The position numbers and the translations under genes are program-made. This document shows, one piece after another, positions 8,691 to 18,555 of a stretch of DNA of 64,000 nucleotides (the first letter of the stretch is position 1; each line of letters starts with the position of its first letter). The notes beneath the pieces are model-generated. The model searched no databases, was not told the DNA's origin, and worked only from the letters and a program-made list of their open reading frames with translations. The DNA comes from Pseudomonas frederiksbergensis (GTDB taxonomy: Bacteria > Pseudomonadota > Gammaproteobacteria > Pseudomonadales > Pseudomonadaceae), in NCBI RefSeq assembly GCF_001874645.1, contig NZ_CP017886.1, positions 744,001 through 808,000 of the forward strand, given 5' to 3'.

Positions 8691-9716
8691 TCAGGCGTTC
8701 AGCGCGTCTGGCCCTGCTTCATACTGCGTATGGTGGGCCGCTAGCGCCCACGCGATCCGCGCCAGCTTGTTAGCCAAGGCACAGGCCACCACGTTCGAGT
8801 GGCGTCGCGTCAGCATTGAGCGTACCCAGTCGGCCAAACGGCCGCGCTGGTAGTCCAGCCTTTGCATGTAGACCCGAGCACACTGCACCAGCAATTGCCG
8901 TAGGTGCTTGTCACCGCGCTTGCTGATGCCGAGCAAATTCGCCTTGCCACCGGTGCTGTATTGTCTGGGCACCAGACCCACAGACGCGGCGAAGTCGCGA
9001 CTGCACTTGTACTGTTGGCCGTCGCCCATTTCGACAGCCAACAGGCTGGCGGTGATCGGGCCGACACACGGCATGCTCAGCAGGCGACTGCCCAGATCAT
9101 CGGCGGCCAGTTGGCTTGCCAGCTCTTTATCCAGTTCCTTGATCTGCTCATCCAGGCAAACGAAGTGATCGTGCAGTTGTTGCAACAGCCCGGTGAGCCG
9201 AACCGGCAACTCATGCTCGGCCAAGATACTCGCCAAACGTTTCATGATCGCCAGACCTTTGGGCAGGCTGATACCAAACTCCAACAGGAAACCGTGCATC
9301 TGATTGGCGGCTTTGGTGCGGTCGTGCACCAGCGATTCGCGCAGGCGGTGCAGAACGGAAAGAGTCTGCTGGGCCTCGGTTTTAGGCGAGACGAAGCGCA
9401 TCGACGGACGTGAAGCGGCTTCGCAAATGGCCTCGGCATCCACGAAGTCGTTTTTGTTGCCCTTGACGAAGGGCCGGACGAACTGCGGAGAAATCAGTTT
9501 GGCCTGATGCCCCATGGCGATCAGCTGACGAGCGACAAAATGCGCGCCGGCACACGCCTCCATCACCACGGTACAGGCCGGTAGGTTGCCGAAGAACTGC
9601 ATCATCTGTGGGCGCGAGAGCTTCTTGCGAAACACCTCTCGCCCGGATTTGTCCTGGCCGTGCAGATGGAAACTGTGTTTACCGAGATCGATTCCGATCA
9701 GCGCTGACTCGCTCAT
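8691..9716 (-). CDS. IS110-family DEDD transposase/recombinase
   Basis: This 341-residue protein has the RuvC-like DEDD domain: Asp10 in IGIDLGKHSFHLHG, Glu53 in VVMEACAGAH, Asp90 and Asp93 in NKNDFVDAEAI. The C-terminal transposase_20 domain carries CVGPITASLLAVEMGD and GLVPRQYSTGGK with the conserved serine. The start ATG (9714-9716) follows GGAGG; the frame continues upstream without a better start. It is full length and shows no frameshift, so it may be active. Confidence 0.92.
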   Translation of the reverse strand: MSESALIGIDLGKHSFHLHGQDKSGREVFRKKLSRPQMMQFFGNLPACTVVMEACAGAHFVARQLIAMGHQAKLISPQFVRPFVKGNKNDFVDAEAICEAASRPSMRFVSPKTEAQQTLSVLHRLRESLVHDRTKAANQMHGFLLEFGISLPKGLAIMKRLASILAEHELPVRLTGLLQQLHDHFVCLDEQIKELDKELASQLAADDLGSRLLSMPCVGPITASLLAVEMGDGQQYKCSRDFAASVGLVPRQYSTGGKANLLGISKRGDKHLRQLLVQCARVYMQRLDYQRGRLADWVRSMLTRRHSNVVACALANKLARIAWALAAHHTQYEAGPDALNA

Positions 9717-9789
9717 GATGATGGCCTCCGAAAACAAAACACCCTGCGAAAGCGTAGCCCTCGCAGGGTGTGGGGGTGACCATCTCATT

Positions 9790-9813
9790 AAACCGCCAAC
9801 AGGCGGTTTTTTT
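9790..9813 (+). terminator. Plus-strand terminator right of the IS
   Basis: AACCGCC-AAC-AGGCGGTTTTTTT is a compact stem followed by seven T residues, reading rightward and starting 7 bp beyond the IS inverted repeat. No plus-strand gene other than the interrupted oxidase transcription unit could use it. Confidence 0.75.
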
Positions 9814-9870
9814 GAAGTGAACTTAGTCACCACCTTGACATGGCGGGGGCTCAAATCCAAATTCCAGACA

Positions 9871-9900
9871 CAAAAAACCCCGGTCTTTCGACCAGGGTCT
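9871..9900 (-). terminator. Terminator of the tRNA-Val/Asp/Asp cluster
   Basis: On the minus strand ACCCTGGTC-GAAA-GACCGGGGT is followed by TTTTTT, about 70 nt after the last tRNA-Asp. Confidence 0.85.
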
Positions 9901-9972
9901 TTGCTATCGACTCGAAGTAGCCAGTGGCTTTCTTCGTAGCTTCAAGGCGTTCAGTGGGCCTTGAGGCAGATA

Positions 9973-10049
9973 TGGCGCAGCGGACGGGACTCGAACCCGC
10001 GACCCCCGGCGTGACAGGCCGGTATTCTAACCGACTGAACTACCGCTGC
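9973..10049 (-). tRNA. tRNA-Asp (anticodon GTC), copy 2
   Basis: This 77-nt tRNA has acceptor GCAGCGG/CCGCTGC, anticodon loop CTGTCAC giving GTC (aspartate) and an encoded CCA. It is identical to the copy at 10145-10221. Confidence 0.97.
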
Positions 10050-10144
10050 GTATCGCTCAGACTTGCGTCTGTGTGAACCGTTGTCGGATTGAAAATCTTG
10101 TAAGCTTTTCAATCTCAAACCGGGAAAACCCGATCTGGAAAATA

Positions 10145-10221
10145 TGGCGCAGCGGACGGGACTCGAACCCGCGACCCCCGGCGTGACAGGCCGGTATTCT
10201 AACCGACTGAACTACCGCTGC
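10145..10221 (-). tRNA. tRNA-Asp (anticodon GTC), copy 1
   Basis: This has the same 77-nt sequence as the downstream copy, with anticodon GTC and encoded CCA. The two copies are separated by 95 bp, so this is a tandem duplication. Confidence 0.97.
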
Positions 10222-10275
10222 GCGTCGGTGGAGGCTTTTTACAGCTTCCTTCTTGCTTTCACAAGACTCAAGAAG

Positions 10276-10351
10276 TGGTGGGTGATGACGGGATCGAACC
10301 GCCGACATTCTGCTTGTAAGGCAGACGCTCTCCCAGCTGAGCTAATCACCC
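10276..10351 (-). tRNA. tRNA-Val (anticodon TAC)
   Basis: This 76-nt tRNA has acceptor GGGTGAT/ATCACCC, anticodon stem TCTGC/GCAGA with loop CTTACAA giving TAC (valine) and an encoded CCA. It leads the Val-Asp-Asp transcript. Confidence 0.97.
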
Positions 10352-10511
10352 TTTGCTTCTCTGAGGCCGCGAAATTTACGCAGATACCGAAGCTAAGTCA
10401 ATAGCCCGCTTGAAGTTTTTCTAAAAAAGACAAATTCATGTCATCTTCCAGGGCGCCAACCAGCAACACCCCCAACTTCAAGCCACATCCATCGCGGCCC
10501 CAGCGCAACGG

Positions 10512-11288
10512 TTACTCGCTATAAATCATTTTCTTGGTCATGCCACCGTCGACCACAAACTCCTGGCCCGTGACAAACCCGGCATTCTTCGACAGCAGCC
10601 AGGCCACCATCGCCGCTACGTCCTCGACGTTCCCTACCCGCCCCGCCGGATGCTGAGCATGATCCGCATCGCTCAGCGGCTCGGCACGTCGCGCCGCCGG
10701 ATCACGCGTATCGATCCAGCCGGGACTGACCGCATTGACCCGAATCTCCGGCCCCAGGCTGATAGCCAACGCATGAGTCAATGCCAGCAAACCGCCCTTG
10801 CTCGCCGCGTAAGCCTCGGTGTCCGGCTCTGACTGCGCGGCCCGGGTTGAGGCCAGATTGACGATGGCGCCGCTGTGAGCGCGCAAATAAGGCGCGCAGT
10901 GCTTGGCCAACAGCATCGGCCCACTGAGGTTCACCGCCAGCACTCGATTCCAATACGCCAGATCGAGGCTTTCCAGCGTGATGTTGTGCGGATCAGCGAC
11001 CGCCGCATTGCACACCAGCGCATCAATGCGACCGAACTGCCCAAGCACCTCGGCAACGCCCTGCGCCACCTGCTGTTCATCGGCCACGTCCATGCTGATG
11101 AACCAGGCGCTGTCACCCAGCACCTTGGCAACCTTCGAGCCGCGCACCCGATCAAGATCGGTCAGCACCACCTGCCAGCCTTCGCTGATCAGCCAGGCGG
11201 CAATCCCCAGACCTATGCCGCGCGCAGCCCCCGTGACCAGTGCAACCCGGCCATTAGCGCCACTCGCAGGCGTGGACAACTCGATCAC
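10512..11288 (-). CDS. SDR-family NAD(P)-dependent oxidoreductase
   Basis: This 258-residue classical short-chain dehydrogenase has cofactor motif [11 protein letters not shown] (residues 18-28), structural CNAAV near residue 93, catalytic Ser in NLASTRA and the YAASK active site near residue 161, and ends [15 protein letters not shown]. Asp after the second strand (LTDLDR) suggests NAD preference. The start is GTG at 11286-11288 and overlaps the metZ stop by 4 nt, so the two are co-transcribed and translation is coupled. The position after metZ is conserved in pseudomonads as I recall; the substrate is unknown. Confidence 0.88.
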   Translation of the reverse strand: MIELSTPASGANGRVALVTGAARGIGLGIAAWLISEGWQVVLTDLDRVRGSKVAKVLGDSAWFISMDVADEQQVAQGVAEVLGQFGRIDALVCNAAVADPHNITLESLDLAYWNRVLAVNLSGPMLLAKHCAPYLRAHSGAIVNLASTRAAQSEPDTEAYAASKGGLLALTHALAISLGPEIRVNAVSPGWIDTRDPAARRAEPLSDADHAQHPAGRVGNVEDVAAMVAWLLSKNAGFVTGQEFVVDGGMTKKMIYSE

Positions 11289-12496
11289 AAGGCAGCCAGC
11301 CCGCGCGCCAGATCCGCTTGCAGGTCAGCCACATCTTCCAAGCCGACCGCAATCCGGATCAAACTGTCGCGGATCCCAGCAGCCTCACGCTCTTGCGGCG
11401 CCAGGCGACCGTGAGAGGTGGTGCTCGGATGGGTAATGGTGGTCTTGCTGTCACCGAGGTTGGCGGTGATCGAAATCAAACGCGTGGCATCGATAAAGCG
11501 CCAGGCGCCGTCTTTACCCCCTTTGACCTCGAAACTCACCACTGCGCCAAAACCCTTCTGCTGGCGCTGAGCCAACTCATGCTGCGGATGGCTCTTGAGG
11601 CCGGCATAATGAACTTTCTCGATGCCGCCCTGCTGTTCCAGCCACTCGGCCAGCTGCTGAGCATTGGCGCAATGCGCCTTCATGCGCAAGCTCAAGGTTT
11701 CCAGGCCCTTGAGGAAGATCCAGGCGTTGAACGGACTCAAGGTCGGCCCGGCAGTGCGCAGGAAGCCAACGATTTCTTTCATCTGCTCGCCGCGACCGGC
11801 CACTACGCCACCCATGCAACGACCCTGTCCGTCGATGAACTTGGTCGCCGAATGCACCACCACGTCCGCACCGAGCTTCAGCGGTTGCTGCAAGGCCGGC
11901 GTGCAGAAGCAGTTGTCGACCACCAGCATCGCGCCCTTGGCATGAGCGATTTCCGACAGCGCGGTGATGTCCACCAGTTCGGCCAGCGGATTGGACGGCG
12001 ACTCGACAAACAGCAATTTAGTGTTGGCCTTGATCGCCGCGTCCCAGCCGGACAGTTCCGCCAGGGGCACGTAATCGACTTCGACGCCAAAACGCTTGAA
12101 GTACTTTTCGAACAGGCTGATGGTCGAGCCGAACACGCTGCGCGACACCAGCACATGATCGCCAGCACTGCACAGGCTCATCACCACCGCAAGAATCGCT
12201 GCCATCCCGGTGGCCGTTGCCACTGCCTGCTCAGCACCTTCGAGGGCGGCAATCCGCTCTTCGAACGCGCGAACGGTCGGGTTGGTGTAGCGCGAGTAAA
12301 CGTTGCCCGGCACTTCGCCAGCGAAGCGCGCCGCCGCATCGGCAGCGGTACGGAACACGTAGCTTGAAGTGAAGAACATCGGATCACCGTGCTCGCCTTC
12401 CGGCGTGCGGTGCTGACCGGCGCGTACGGCCAGGGTATCGAACGCTACACCATCGAGGTCGCTGTCCAGCCGACCGGCATCCCAATCCTGACTCAT
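11285..12496 (-). CDS. metZ: O-succinylhomoserine sulfhydrylase
   Basis: This 403-residue PLP enzyme of the Cys/Met metabolism family condenses O-succinylhomoserine with sulfide to homocysteine, the direct sulfhydrylation route of methionine synthesis used by Pseudomonas. It shows the PLP lysine in [14 protein letters not shown] (near residue 217), the phosphate-binding ATGMAAI stretch near residue 95 and the N-terminal [11 protein letters not shown]. It lies downstream of purF beyond a terminator and overlaps the SDR gene. That context matches the known purF-metZ neighbourhood and distinguishes it from metB/metC homologues. Confidence 0.95.
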   Translation of the reverse strand: MSQDWDAGRLDSDLDGVAFDTLAVRAGQHRTPEGEHGDPMFFTSSYVFRTAADAAARFAGEVPGNVYSRYTNPTVRAFEERIAALEGAEQAVATATGMAAILAVVMSLCSAGDHVLVSRSVFGSTISLFEKYFKRFGVEVDYVPLAELSGWDAAIKANTKLLFVESPSNPLAELVDITALSEIAHAKGAMLVVDNCFCTPALQQPLKLGADVVVHSATKFIDGQGRCMGGVVAGRGEQMKEIVGFLRTAGPTLSPFNAWIFLKGLETLSLRMKAHCANAQQLAEWLEQQGGIEKVHYAGLKSHPQHELAQRQQKGFGAVVSFEVKGGKDGAWRFIDATRLISITANLGDSKTTITHPSTTSHGRLAPQEREAAGIRDSLIRIAVGLEDVADLQADLARGLAAL

Positions 12497-12549
12497 GCTG
12501 TCACTCCTTGCCCCGTTTTTGATAGATAAAAGTTCTTTATGGGTAGATA

Positions 12550-12573
12550 CAAAACCGGCCCCTCAGGGCCGGT
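12550..12573 (-). terminator. Terminator after purF
   Basis: On the minus strand ACCGGCCC-TGA-GGGGCCGGT is followed by TTTGT, 7 nt after the purF stop and upstream of metZ. Confidence 0.7.
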
Positions 12574-12579
12574 AGAAAC

Positions 12580-14085
12580 TCAGTTGTTGTACAGATCAAT
12601 GATCGCACTGACTGCCTGCGTCTTGACCTTGGAGGCATCGTTACGCGCCTGCTCGATCTTGTTCAGGTAAGCCTCGTCGACGTCGCCGGTGACGTACTTG
12701 CCGTCGAACACCGCGCAGTCGAAGTTCTCGATCTTGATCTTGCCCCCGCCAACCGCTTCGATCAAGTCCGGCAGGTCCTGGTAGATGAGCCAATCAGCGC
12801 CGATCAAATCAGCCACGTCCTGAGTCGTGCGATTGTGAGCGATCAGCTCGTGAGCGCTCGGCATGTCGATGCCGTACACATTCGGATAACGCACGGCTGG
12901 CGCTGCCGAGCAGAAGTAGACGTTTTTGGCGCCGGCTTCGCGAGCCATCTGGATGATCTGCTTGCAGGTGGTGCCGCGAACGATCGAGTCGTCCACCAGC
13001 ATCACGTTCTTGCCGCGGAATTCCAGCTCGATGGCGTTGAGCTTCTGGCGTACGGATTTTTTCCGTGCAGCCTGGCCCGGCATGATGAAGGTCCGACCGA
13101 TGTAGCGGTTCTTCACGAAGCCTTCGCGAAACTTCACACCCAGGTGGTTCGCCAGCTCCAGAGCCGCAGTCCGGCTGGTATCCGGAATCGGGATGACCAC
13201 GTCGATGTCGTGTTCTGGACGCTCGCGCAGGATCTTCTCGGCGAGTTTCTCACCCATGCGCAGGCGGGCCTTGTAAACCGAAACGCCGTCAATGATCGAG
13301 TCCGGACGCGCCAGGTAGACGTGTTCGAAGATGCATGGAGTCAGCGATGGATTGGTTGCGCACTGACGGGTGTGCAACTTGCCGTCTTCAGTGATGTAGA
13401 CCGCTTCGCCCGGCGCCAGGTCGCGAATCAGGGTGAAACCGAGCACGTCCAGGGAAACGCTTTCGGAAGCGATCATGTACTCGACGCCTTCGTCGGTGTG
13501 ACGCTGACCGAAGACAATCGGGCGGATGCCGTGCGGATCACGGAAACCGACGATGCCATAACCGGTCACCATTGCCACGACCGCATAACCACCGACGCAA
13601 CGGTTGTGCACGTCAGTGACGGCCGCAAACACGTCTTCTTCGGTTGGCTGCAACTTGCCGCGCTGGGCCAGCTCGTGAGCGAACACGTTGAGCAGCACTT
13701 CCGAATCGGAGTTGGTGTTGACGTGGCGCAGGTCAGATTCGTAAATCTCCTTGGCCAGTTGTTCAACGTTGGTCAGGTTACCGTTGTGCGCCAGGGTGAT
13801 GCCATAGGGCGAGTTGACGTAAAACGGCTGAGCCTCGGCCGAAGTCGAGCTGCCCGCAGTCGGATAACGCACATGGCCAATGCCCATGTGGCCGACCAGG
13901 CGCTGCATGTGACGCTGATGAAAAACGTCACGAACCAGACCATTATCCTTGCGCAGGAATAACCGGCCATCATGGCTGGTCACGATACCGGCAGCGTCCT
14001 GGCCGCGGTGCTGGAGGACGGTTAGCGCGTCATACAGCGCCTGATTGACGTTCGACTTACCGACGATACCGACGATGCCACACAT
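12580..14085 (-). CDS. purF: Amidophosphoribosyltransferase
   Basis: This 501-residue enzyme makes 5-phosphoribosylamine from PRPP and glutamine, the first step of purine synthesis. The start is the ATG at 14083-14085 because the next residue must be the catalytic N-terminal Cys (MCGIVGIVG); a longer frame begins three codons upstream. The Ntn glutaminase domain covers about 1-230, with [16 protein letters not shown] and NSDSEVLLN. The phosphoribosyltransferase domain has the PRPP loop [13 protein letters not shown] near residue 365. It follows cvpA by 41 nt, the well-known cvpA-purF order. A terminator follows. Confidence 0.98.
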   Translation of the reverse strand: MCGIVGIVGKSNVNQALYDALTVLQHRGQDAAGIVTSHDGRLFLRKDNGLVRDVFHQRHMQRLVGHMGIGHVRYPTAGSSTSAEAQPFYVNSPYGITLAHNGNLTNVEQLAKEIYESDLRHVNTNSDSEVLLNVFAHELAQRGKLQPTEEDVFAAVTDVHNRCVGGYAVVAMVTGYGIVGFRDPHGIRPIVFGQRHTDEGVEYMIASESVSLDVLGFTLIRDLAPGEAVYITEDGKLHTRQCATNPSLTPCIFEHVYLARPDSIIDGVSVYKARLRMGEKLAEKILRERPEHDIDVVIPIPDTSRTAALELANHLGVKFREGFVKNRYIGRTFIMPGQAARKKSVRQKLNAIELEFRGKNVMLVDDSIVRGTTCKQIIQMAREAGAKNVYFCSAAPAVRYPNVYGIDMPSAHELIAHNRTTQDVADLIGADWLIYQDLPDLIEAVGGGKIKIENFDCAVFDGKYVTGDVDEAYLNKIEQARNDASKVKTQAVSAIIDLYNN

Positions 14086-14126
14086 GCGACGCAACCCCTA
14101 CTTAATGAAACTGAACTGAACACATC

Positions 14127-14687
14127 TCACTGCGGCGTTTTGGCCGTCGGCAAGAGGTGCTCCTTGAACGGTATGTCAACGGGTACGCTGATACCGCTGG
14201 CCAGCCACTGACTGCTCCACCCTAATATGAGGTTTTTGGACCAGTCTGCAACTAATAGAAATTGTGGCACGAGCCTTGACTCCCGCCACCATGGATCTTG
14301 CTGTACCGGGCCGAGACTCAAGAGCCCGACCGCAGTGACCACCAGCAGCGCGCCACGCGCCGCGCCGAAGGCCATACCAAGAAAACGATCGGTCCCGGAC
14401 AGGCCGGTGACGCGAACCAGTTCGCTGATAAGGTAATTGATCATTGCGCCCACCATTAAGGTGGCGACAAACATGATGGCACAGCCCGCGATCACGCGAG
14501 CCGACGGCGTTTCGATGTATCCGGCGAGGTACTCGGACAGTGAGCCACCGAACATCCAGGCAACGACCCCTGCGATGATCCAGGTCAGCAGCGATAAGGC
14601 TTCCTTGACGAAGCCGCGGCTCAGACTGATCAAAGCGGAGATGGCGACGATCGCAACGATCGCCCAGTCAACCCAGGTAAATGGCAC
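14127..14687 (-). CDS. cvpA: CvpA family membrane protein
   Basis: This 186-residue inner membrane protein has four hydrophobic helices (about 6-22 WVDWAIVAIVAISALIS, 33-49, 66-88, 106-124) and the family motif SRGFVKEALSLLTWI. CvpA is needed for colicin V production in E. coli and for envelope stress resistance in other bacteria; the exact activity is not known. It lies between the dedD-like gene and purF, the conserved arrangement folC-dedD-cvpA-purF. Confidence 0.95.
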   Translation of the reverse strand: MPFTWVDWAIVAIVAISALISLSRGFVKEALSLLTWIIAGVVAWMFGGSLSEYLAGYIETPSARVIAGCAIMFVATLMVGAMINYLISELVRVTGLSGTDRFLGMAFGAARGALLVVTAVGLLSLGPVQQDPWWRESRLVPQFLLVADWSKNLILGWSSQWLASGISVPVDIPFKEHLLPTAKTPQ

Positions 14688-14785
14688 AGTGCAGCCTACA
14701 GACGGATAAGGCGGCGCATTTTAGCAGAGCCCATGGCTGTCGGTAAGCTGCGATTGCAAGTGCATTTTAAATCAGTCAGTTAGCG

Positions 14786-15448
14786 TCAGCCGCGCTCAGG
14801 CTGGAAGCGAACGACAAAGCCTTTGAGATTCTGCTGACGACCTAACAGGTCACGCAGCCGATCAGCTTCTGCACGCTCGATCAACGGCCCGACAAACACC
14901 CGGTTCTTGCCATCGGCGGAACGGATATAGGCGTTATAACCCTGGCTACGCAGGGTTTTCTGCAAGCTTTCGGCACTTTCGCGACTCGACAGACTGGCCA
15001 GCTGCACCGACCAACTGACCGATAGGCCATTGGCGTCGACGCGGCTCTGGCTGGTATCAGGCTTGCTCGGCGCCACAGCGACCGGCTGCGCGGCAGCAGG
15101 TGCAGGTGCAGGTTTCGGCGCAGGAGGCGGCGTTACCGGCTTGGCGACAGCCGGGGCCGGTGTGATAGACGCGCCAGGGGCAACCGGTTTCGACGGTGTT
15201 TGCTCCGCGGCAATTTCGTCATCAGTTGGAACCGGCTCCTGCGGCAGCGCTTGCGGCTCCGGCACCACCACGGGCTCGACCTGCACTTGCGGCATTGCCG
15301 GGGCCTGAGGTGCAGCCGGGGCGTGAACCACCACCTGGCGCTGCTCATCTTGTCGGGAAAACAGCATCGGCAAGAAAATCACCGCCAATGCCACCAGAAC
15401 CAGAGCTCCAACCATCCGCTGCTTGTACGCGTTATCCAGCAAAGCCAT
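14786..15448 (-). CDS. dedD: DedD-like SPOR-domain protein
   Basis: This 220-residue bitopic membrane protein has a short cytoplasmic N-terminus, a membrane segment (residues about 12-30, MVGALVLVALAVIFLPMLF), a long Pro/Ala-rich linker with PAPAPAAA repeats, and a C-terminal SPOR domain (about 140-220, WSVQLASLSSRESAESLQKTL...VFVGPLIERAEADRL). SPOR domains target septal peptidoglycan, and DedD helps cell division in E. coli. The start ATG (15446-15448) has GGAGGAAG upstream and lies 17 nt inside the end of folC. The linker is much richer in Pro than that of enteric DedD. Confidence 0.88.
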   Translation of the reverse strand: MALLDNAYKQRMVGALVLVALAVIFLPMLFSRQDEQRQVVVHAPAAPQAPAMPQVQVEPVVVPEPQALPQEPVPTDDEIAAEQTPSKPVAPGASITPAPAVAKPVTPPPAPKPAPAPAAAQPVAVAPSKPDTSQSRVDANGLSVSWSVQLASLSSRESAESLQKTLRSQGYNAYIRSADGKNRVFVGPLIERAEADRLRDLLGRQQNLKGFVVRFQPERG

Positions 15449-16739
15449 GTGCAGCTTCCTCCGTGGAGCGCCGAGCCAACCATTCGAGGGCCTCGGCAAC
15501 ACAATAAAATGATCCGAACAGCAGAATTTCATCTTCCGCCGTCGCCAGCGCACATTGCCCTTCCAGGGCATCCGCAACACTTGCATAGGATGTTACCGAC
15601 GCCCCAAGGTTCTGCAACGCAGCCTGCAAATCCGCAACCGGACGTGCGCGCGCAGAATCGAGCGGGGCGACAGCCCAATGCTGGACACTACCACTCAATT
15701 CGCCGACAACTCCATCGAGATCCTTGTCGGCCAACAAGCCAAATACCGCCAAACGTCGACCCGCCACTGGCCGCCGAGCCAAACGCTGAGCCAGATACTC
15801 GGCGGCATGGGGGTTATGGCCCACATCCAGCATCAGGTTCAGACGCTTGCCGTGCCAGTTGAACTGACGGCGATCCAGACGCCCTATCACTGTCGTTGCT
15901 TTCAATGCAGCGACAATTTGCTCAGCCTGCCATGGCAAACCCAGCAGCGCATAAGCCTGCAACGCCAGCGCGGCGTTTTCCATCGGCAGATCGAGCAGCG
16001 GCAAATCGTGCAATTCAATCGCACACCCTTTGAGATCGACGCCCCGCCACTGCCAGTTCTGCTCGGTGACACCCAAATCAAAATCACGACCCCGCAGGAA
16101 GAACGGGCAATGGAGTTCGCGCGCTTTATCCAGCAAAGGTTGAGGCGGGTTGAGGTCACCACAAAGCGCAGGCGCGCCCTGACGGAAGATGCCGGCCTTT
16201 TCGAAGGCGACGGATTCGCGGGTATTGCCGAGATAATCTGCGTGGTCAACACCAATGCTGGTGACCAGCGCGATATCGGCATCCACCAGGTTGACGGTAT
16301 CCAGACGCCCGCCGAGGCCGACCTCCAACACCACCGCATCGAGACCTGCACGCTGAAACAGCCAGAACGCTGCCAGAGTGCCCATCTCGAAGTACGTCAG
16401 GGAGATTTCACCGCGCCCGGCGTCGACCGCAGCAAAGGCTTCGCACAGTTGCGCATCAGTGACTTCGACGCCGTTGACCTGCACCCGCTCGTTGTAACGC
16501 AGCAGGTGCGGAGAATTGTAGACACCGACCGTGAGCCCTTGCGCTCGCAGCAATGACGCCACAAACGCACAGGTAGAGCCCTTGCCATTGGTGCCGGTGA
16601 CCGTAATCACCCGAGGCGCCGGCTTGCCTAATCCCATCCGGGACGCTACCTCTTGCGAGCGCGCAAGCCCCATGTCGATGGCTGACGGATGCAACTGCTC
16701 AAGGTAGGCGAGCCAATCGCCAAGGGTACGTTCGGTCAT
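15432..16739 (-). CDS. folC: Bifunctional folylpolyglutamate/dihydrofolate synthase
   Basis: This 435-residue Mur-ligase-family enzyme adds glutamate to dihydropteroate and to folates. It has the P-loop [16 protein letters not shown] (about residues 46-61), the folate loop [15 protein letters not shown] (near 76) and [14 protein letters not shown] (near 156). It overlaps accD by 4 nt and dedD by 17 nt, so accD-folC-dedD-cvpA behave as a translationally coupled operon. Length and motifs are normal. Confidence 0.97.
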   Translation of the reverse strand: MTERTLGDWLAYLEQLHPSAIDMGLARSQEVASRMGLGKPAPRVITVTGTNGKGSTCAFVASLLRAQGLTVGVYNSPHLLRYNERVQVNGVEVTDAQLCEAFAAVDAGRGEISLTYFEMGTLAAFWLFQRAGLDAVVLEVGLGGRLDTVNLVDADIALVTSIGVDHADYLGNTRESVAFEKAGIFRQGAPALCGDLNPPQPLLDKARELHCPFFLRGRDFDLGVTEQNWQWRGVDLKGCAIELHDLPLLDLPMENAALALQAYALLGLPWQAEQIVAALKATTVIGRLDRRQFNWHGKRLNLMLDVGHNPHAAEYLAQRLARRPVAGRRLAVFGLLADKDLDGVVGELSGSVQHWAVAPLDSARARPVADLQAALQNLGASVTSYASVADALEGQCALATAEDEILLFGSFYCVAEALEWLARRSTEEAAHGFAG

Positions 16740-17656
16740 AGGTTTGCAGGCACCGGCGGAACAATGATTGGCTCGACTGGCGCAGCCACGAACTCAGGCG
16801 TCGGCAGGCCCATCAGTTGTGCTAGCAGGTTACCCAGACGCGGGCGCAGCTCCTGACGCGCAATGATCATGTCGATCGCGCCGTGCTCCAGCAGGAACTC
16901 GCTGCGCTGGAAGCCTTCCGGCAGCTTTTCACGCACGGTCTGCTCGATAACACGCGGACCGGCAAAGCCGATCAGGGCTTTCGGCTCACCGACGATGACG
17001 TCGCCGAGCATCGCCAGACTGGCGGAAACACCGCCGTAGACCGGGTCGGTCAGCACGGAGATGAACGGAATGCCTTCTTCGCGCAGACGCGCCAGTACCG
17101 CAGAGGTCTTGGCCATTTGCATCAGCGAGATCAGCGCTTCCTGCATCCGCGCACCACCGGAAGCGGCGAAGCAGATCATCGGGCAACGGTTTTCCAGCGC
17201 GTAGTTGGCCGCACGCACGAAGCGTTCGCCGACGATCGCGCCCATCGAACCGCCCATGAAGGAGAATTCGAATGCCGACACCACAACCGGCATGCCCAGC
17301 AGGGTACCGCTCATGGAGATCAGCGCGTCTTTTTCACCGGTCTGCTTCTGCGCAGCGGTCAGGCGATCCTTGTACTTCTTGCCGTCGCGGAACTTCAGAC
17401 GATCAACCGGCTCCAGGTCAGCGCCCAGTTCGGCACGGCCTTCGGCGTCAAGGAAGATGTCGATCCGCGCACGTGCGCCGATGCGCATGTGGTGGTTGCA
17501 CTTGGGGCAAACATCCAGGGTCTTTTCCAGCTCCGGACGATACAACACCGCCTCGCAGGACGGGCATTTGTGCCACAGACCTTCAGGCACCGAGCTTTTC
17601 TTCACCTCGGAACGCATGATCGAAGGGATCAGTTTGTCTACTAACCAGTTGCTCAT
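16736..17656 (-). CDS. accD: Acetyl-CoA carboxylase carboxyltransferase subunit beta
   Basis: This 306-residue subunit transfers the carboxyl group from biotin to acetyl-CoA, the committed step of fatty acid synthesis, in complex with AccA. The N-terminal zinc ribbon is complete (Cys31, Cys34, Cys50, Cys53), and the crotonase-fold core has [15 protein letters not shown] and [17 protein letters not shown]. The start ATG (17654-17656) follows GGAGAAAG; an extension upstream lacks the family N-terminus [13 protein letters not shown] 209-bp gap separates it from trpF and presumably holds its own promoter. Confidence 0.98.
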   Translation of the reverse strand: MSNWLVDKLIPSIMRSEVKKSSVPEGLWHKCPSCEAVLYRPELEKTLDVCPKCNHHMRIGARARIDIFLDAEGRAELGADLEPVDRLKFRDGKKYKDRLTAAQKQTGEKDALISMSGTLLGMPVVVSAFEFSFMGGSMGAIVGERFVRAANYALENRCPMICFAASGGARMQEALISLMQMAKTSAVLARLREEGIPFISVLTDPVYGGVSASLAMLGDVIVGEPKALIGFAGPRVIEQTVREKLPEGFQRSEFLLEHGAIDMIIARQELRPRLGNLLAQLMGLPTPEFVAAPVEPIIVPPVPANL

Positions 17657-17865
17657 GCTTTCTTTCTCCAGTACCGGCGACTCGAACGCTTTGGTTCGCA
17701 GCCCCGCGTATGCCCTTGAGCTAAATTCATGTGTGCGGCGATGATCGGTGGATGGCCGGGTCAGCAAGACTGACCTTCGTACAACCCAATAACCCTCAGC
17801 CATGCCTGCCTTATGCAGTACACCTGTTTTGTACAGTGCAGTGGACGGCGGCAGTCTGCCAGCCG

Positions 17866-18492
17866 TCACATCAAGCTACTGCGAACCGCCTGTATAAATG
17901 CGCGAATCTTCGCGTGATCCTTAATGCCCTTGCTCTGCTCTACCCCACCGCTGACGTCTACCGCGTAAGGGTGAACCCGGGCAATGGCCTCGACCACATT
18001 GGCCGCCGACAGCCCACCTGCGAGGATGATCGGCTTGCTCAATCCTTGCGGTATCAATGACCAGTCAAAGGCCTCGCCGGTTCCGCCGGGAATACCTTCG
18101 ACATAGGTATCGAGCAAAATGCCGCTGGCTTTGGCATAGGCATCGCAACTGGCAGCGATGTCATCGCCCGCCTTGACCCGCAATGCCTTGATGTACGGCC
18201 GATGGTAACCCTCGCAATCGGCCGGGGTTTCGTCGCCATGGAACTGCAACAGATCCAGCGGCACCGCATCGAGAATCTCACCGAGCTCGCAGCGGCTGGC
18301 ATTGACGAACAAACCCACGGTGGTCACGAACGGCGGCAACGCGGCGATGATTGCCCGGGCCTGCTGCACTGTCACCGACCGCGGGCTTTTGGCATAGAAC
18401 ACAAAACCAATGGCATCCGCCCCGGCATCAACCGCTGCCAACGCATCTTCAATGCGGGTAATCCCACAAATTTTGCTGCGAACGGCTGACAT
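17866..18492 (-). CDS. trpF: Phosphoribosylanthranilate isomerase
   Basis: This 208-residue TIM-barrel enzyme performs the third step of tryptophan synthesis. It has the catalytic Cys in [12 protein letters not shown] (residue 9) and the catalytic Asp in VDVSGGVE near residue 178, plus LQFHGDE in the middle. It lies 63 nt after truA in the truA-trpF-accD order, away from trpA/trpB, as is usual in Pseudomonas. Confidence 0.97.
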   Translation of the reverse strand: MSAVRSKICGITRIEDALAAVDAGADAIGFVFYAKSPRSVTVQQARAIIAALPPFVTTVGLFVNASRCELGEILDAVPLDLLQFHGDETPADCEGYHRPYIKALRVKAGDDIAASCDAYAKASGILLDTYVEGIPGGTGEAFDWSLIPQGLSKPIILAGGLSAANVVEAIARVHPYAVDVSGGVEQSKGIKDHAKIRAFIQAVRSSLM

Positions 18493-18555
18493 GTCGTTTG
18501 AACCTCAGGGCAAATCCGGGAAAGTCCCGGATGGTAGCAAATGCATTCGAGGCCG

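Larger units (their letters stand above)
8437..9783 (-). mobile_element. IS110-family (IS1111-type) insertion sequence
   Basis: ATGGTCACCCCC (8437-8448) and its exact reverse complement (9772-9783) form a 12-bp inverted repeat flanking a DEDD transposase gene. Such short, subterminal repeats mark the IS1111 subgroup; true IS110 elements usually lack them. The true tips may extend a few bases past these repeats. The element is about 1.35 kb, with about 240 bp of non-coding sequence downstream and 55 bp upstream of the transposase. No target duplication is expected. It lies between the oxidase stop and a terminator that probably belonged to that gene. Confidence 0.8.
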
